Positions 63,401 to 64,000 of a stretch of 64,000 nt of DNA are shown here, one piece after another. Made by a program: the position numbers and the translations under genes. Within the stretch, counting starts at the first letter, position 1. Each line of letters starts with the position of its first letter. The notes beneath the pieces are model-generated. The model ran no database searches. It saw nothing but the letters and a program-made list of their open reading frames with translations, and was not told the origin of the DNA. The stretch covers positions 558,001 through 622,000 of the forward strand of contig NZ_JACNMJ010000001.1 in assembly GCF_014526325.1 (NCBI RefSeq), read 5' to 3'. Source of the DNA: Psychroserpens algicola (GTDB taxonomy: Bacteria; Bacteroidota; Bacteroidia; Flavobacteriales; Flavobacteriaceae).

Positions 63401-64000
63401 ATACACTTAGCGAACTTTTTATAAGTGAAATTACCGATGCTGAAACCGGTAGCTCATCTTACGTAGAAATATATAATGGCACACCTAATACTGTAAATCT
63501 TTCTGATTATGCTGTGAATGTGTATAACAACGGGAATACTAGTCCTTCAAGTTCTAATGCTCTTAGTGGTAATTTGGCATCTGGAGGAGTTTACGTCATT
63601 ACAATTGGTACGACATCGTGTTCACCATTAAATAACTTAAGTGTCACTCCAGATCAAACGTTTGGTTCATCAAGTGGTATTAATTTTAATACTGACAGCT
63701 CTGATGCGATTAGTTTGTATAAAATTTCAACCGATACAGACGTTGATATATTTGGCCTATATGAAAGTGACAATTGGGCAAATGGATTAGGAATAGGTGT
63801 TGACGGTGTTAATTTCCGTAGAAGAAATGATACATCGCCGCTTCCAAACCCAACTGAACATCACTTTGATATTAATGAATGGGATATCATCGATTGGACA
63901 AATTGTGGTGATTCTGATTATGTCGATATTGGTCAATTTGATTTTTCAACAGGTGTTCCACCTACAGTATCAGTACTTAATTCACCAACATTTAGCTGTA
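60496..64000 (+). CDS. Giant multidomain secreted protein (partial, cut by window edge)
   Basis: At least 1168 residues without a stop. Signal peptide MKKNYSFILIALLCAVLSGYGQ. Order by sequence: a Flavobacteria-type N-terminal domain (about 25-170), a choice-of-anchor D/ASPM-SPD-2-like domain (173-272), an Ig-like domain (275-365), two fibronectin-III-like domains (366-600), a GEVED domain (ARAWIDWNNNGSFEASEQYEL... DGEVEDYTI, about 602-745), a second choice-of-anchor D domain (749-875), an IPT/TIG-like domain (876-955) and a lamin-tail domain (ELFISEITDAE...YVEIYNG, about 969-1145). A T9SS sorting domain and possibly an enzyme domain are expected past the edge. Probably a surface adhesin or exported nuclease/protease. 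Confidence 0.88.
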   Translation, partial: MKKNYSFILIALLCAVLSGYGQGSETLTNLNASASSYVDGSYTGDNGVTWSYTTARTVTATDNITGTSIGFGRPGNGPVRSLSATSNANGVGDLSYTVSSYFTGGTAADRTIEVHVNGTLYDTYTLAAEGPDYSRTVTVNESGAVLIEFFSVGTRQMVLDDISWTAAAVTDPNLAISGTTNHGNSCLTTAASTIQYTISNSGILPAAGINVSSDDAQFVVSNLSSTAIAASGSATFDVTFTPTALGAQTATISVTSTTPTSNSPTINITGTGISAPTISTQPTNQNEVIPNTATFSVTAANAVSYQWEVNSGSGWGNVSGGTGATTDTYTTAATSAVMDGNQYRCVVTNACGSTTSNPATLTLSNSSPNNAQSLSGCFEDTSVILTWNNPATPPTGGYVIFAIAGTTDPTSPPNDADTYTANSDFSAAPFETPASLGKVVYKGNGTTATVTGLTEGTTYSFRIFAYNGGTLTGWSNGTSGGSNLEGLAQGDIRNFTATPLTNQVTLNWLNPLPTSCFDDILIVANEGPVVFTPTGDGSAYTANSNYTGPNQVVYKGSGNTVAVTGLTNGTSYCFRAFIVRGTTWTGGVEVCAVPSLTYCTSEGDGGDGYFTLINNVSFNTIDNPSPITTDNAYSDFTSISTDVVLGETYNLEVRVETDGAFTTTARAWIDWNNNGSFEASEQYELGNAYDVIDGATDGSPLAIEVPTNAVIAATRMRISNRYGTNAPTSCLTPFDGEVEDYTINVIQPATAEMNIKGNNITIPNGFNDAANGGLNQTLFASTNVGANGPVKIYTIENIGATTLNLTGAPRVQLAGAHPGDFTVTVQPGATVGSLATSEFRIRFDPTADGVRTAIVTIQNSDSDENPYTFAIQGTAVCSTTLISSIWPNQGPENTEVTITSANDLTGATATINGLPMTTVSSSATELVVLVPSGASSGNIAVQFSTGCSSTNSFTVIDTAISGCDTTNANTLSELFISEITDAETGSSSYVEIYNGTPNTVNLSDYAVNVYNNGNTSPSSSNALSGNLASGGVYVITIGTTSCSPLNNLSVTPDQTFGSSSGINFNTDSSDAISLYKISTDTDVDIFGLYESDNWANGLGIGVDGVNFRRRNDTSPLPNPTEHHFDINEWDIIDWTNCGDSDYVDIGQFDFSTGVPPTVSVLNSPTFSC

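Overview
This AT-rich window comes from a marine-type member of the family Flavobacteriaceae (phylum Bacteroidota). The evidence is gene content and gene order. Secreted proteins carry type IX secretion (T9SS) sorting domains, and there is a TonB-dependent receptor with a carboxypeptidase-like regulatory domain. DUF4270, DUF3108 and DUF6646 proteins are present, as are a long type-2 IleS and a DksA-like protein with a degenerate zinc finger. Several genes are preceded by the Bacteroidota -7 promoter box TAnnTTTG. The genus is not resolved. No rRNA, tRNA, CRISPR array, transposase, integrase or phage gene was seen. Both edges cut a gene: pgi on the left and a very large secreted protein on the right.

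Layout. 1-4290 (minus): operon DUF3108 protein, tryptophan 2,3-dioxygenase family protein, M23 endopeptidase-like lipoprotein, pgi (partial). 4428-6952 (minus): tyrosine breakdown genes hmgA and hppD, separated by a folded intergenic element. 7284-7732 (plus): two tiny membrane proteins. 7757-11784 (minus): uvrC overlapping a patatin/outer-membrane-barrel fusion. 11904-14741 (plus): retropepsin-like protease, rimK, AstE-like deacylase, 5-formyl-THF cyclo-ligase. 14738-19279 (minus): ileS, a DksA-like gene and lspA. 19429-28225 (minus): a lipoprotein, a 1287-residue T9SS cargo protein, radA and two tandem esterase-fold proteins without a catalytic serine. 28262-30434 (minus): panC, panD and a flippase-like membrane protein. 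30544-34867 (plus): truncated glycogen-synthase-like protein, DUF4270 lipoprotein, glmS. 35067-39463 (plus): TonB receptor with a GDSL-type lipoprotein. 39639-41440 (plus): atpD-atpC. 41508-44514 (minus): umuC-umuD and an HTH regulator with two DUF2975 membrane proteins. 44644-58302 (plus): a long stretch holding the biotin genes bioF, bioD, bioA, a FabF-like ketosynthase and bioB, with unrelated envelope genes between them. 58423-60370: JmjC-like cupin, DUF6646 protein and recX (minus). 60496 to the end (plus): giant multidomain secreted protein.

Most of the window is core metabolism and information processing in a common flavobacterial arrangement. I saw no clear new defence or mobile system. 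The best leads are: a GXHH instead of HXGH signature in IleS2, the form linked to very high mupirocin resistance; tandem secreted esterase-fold proteins with Asn or Asp in place of the nucleophile; a half-length glycogen synthase without its substrate lysine; a ketosynthase inside the biotin cluster; a 961-residue unknown envelope protein paired with a lipoprotein; and several palindromes or structured intergenic elements.
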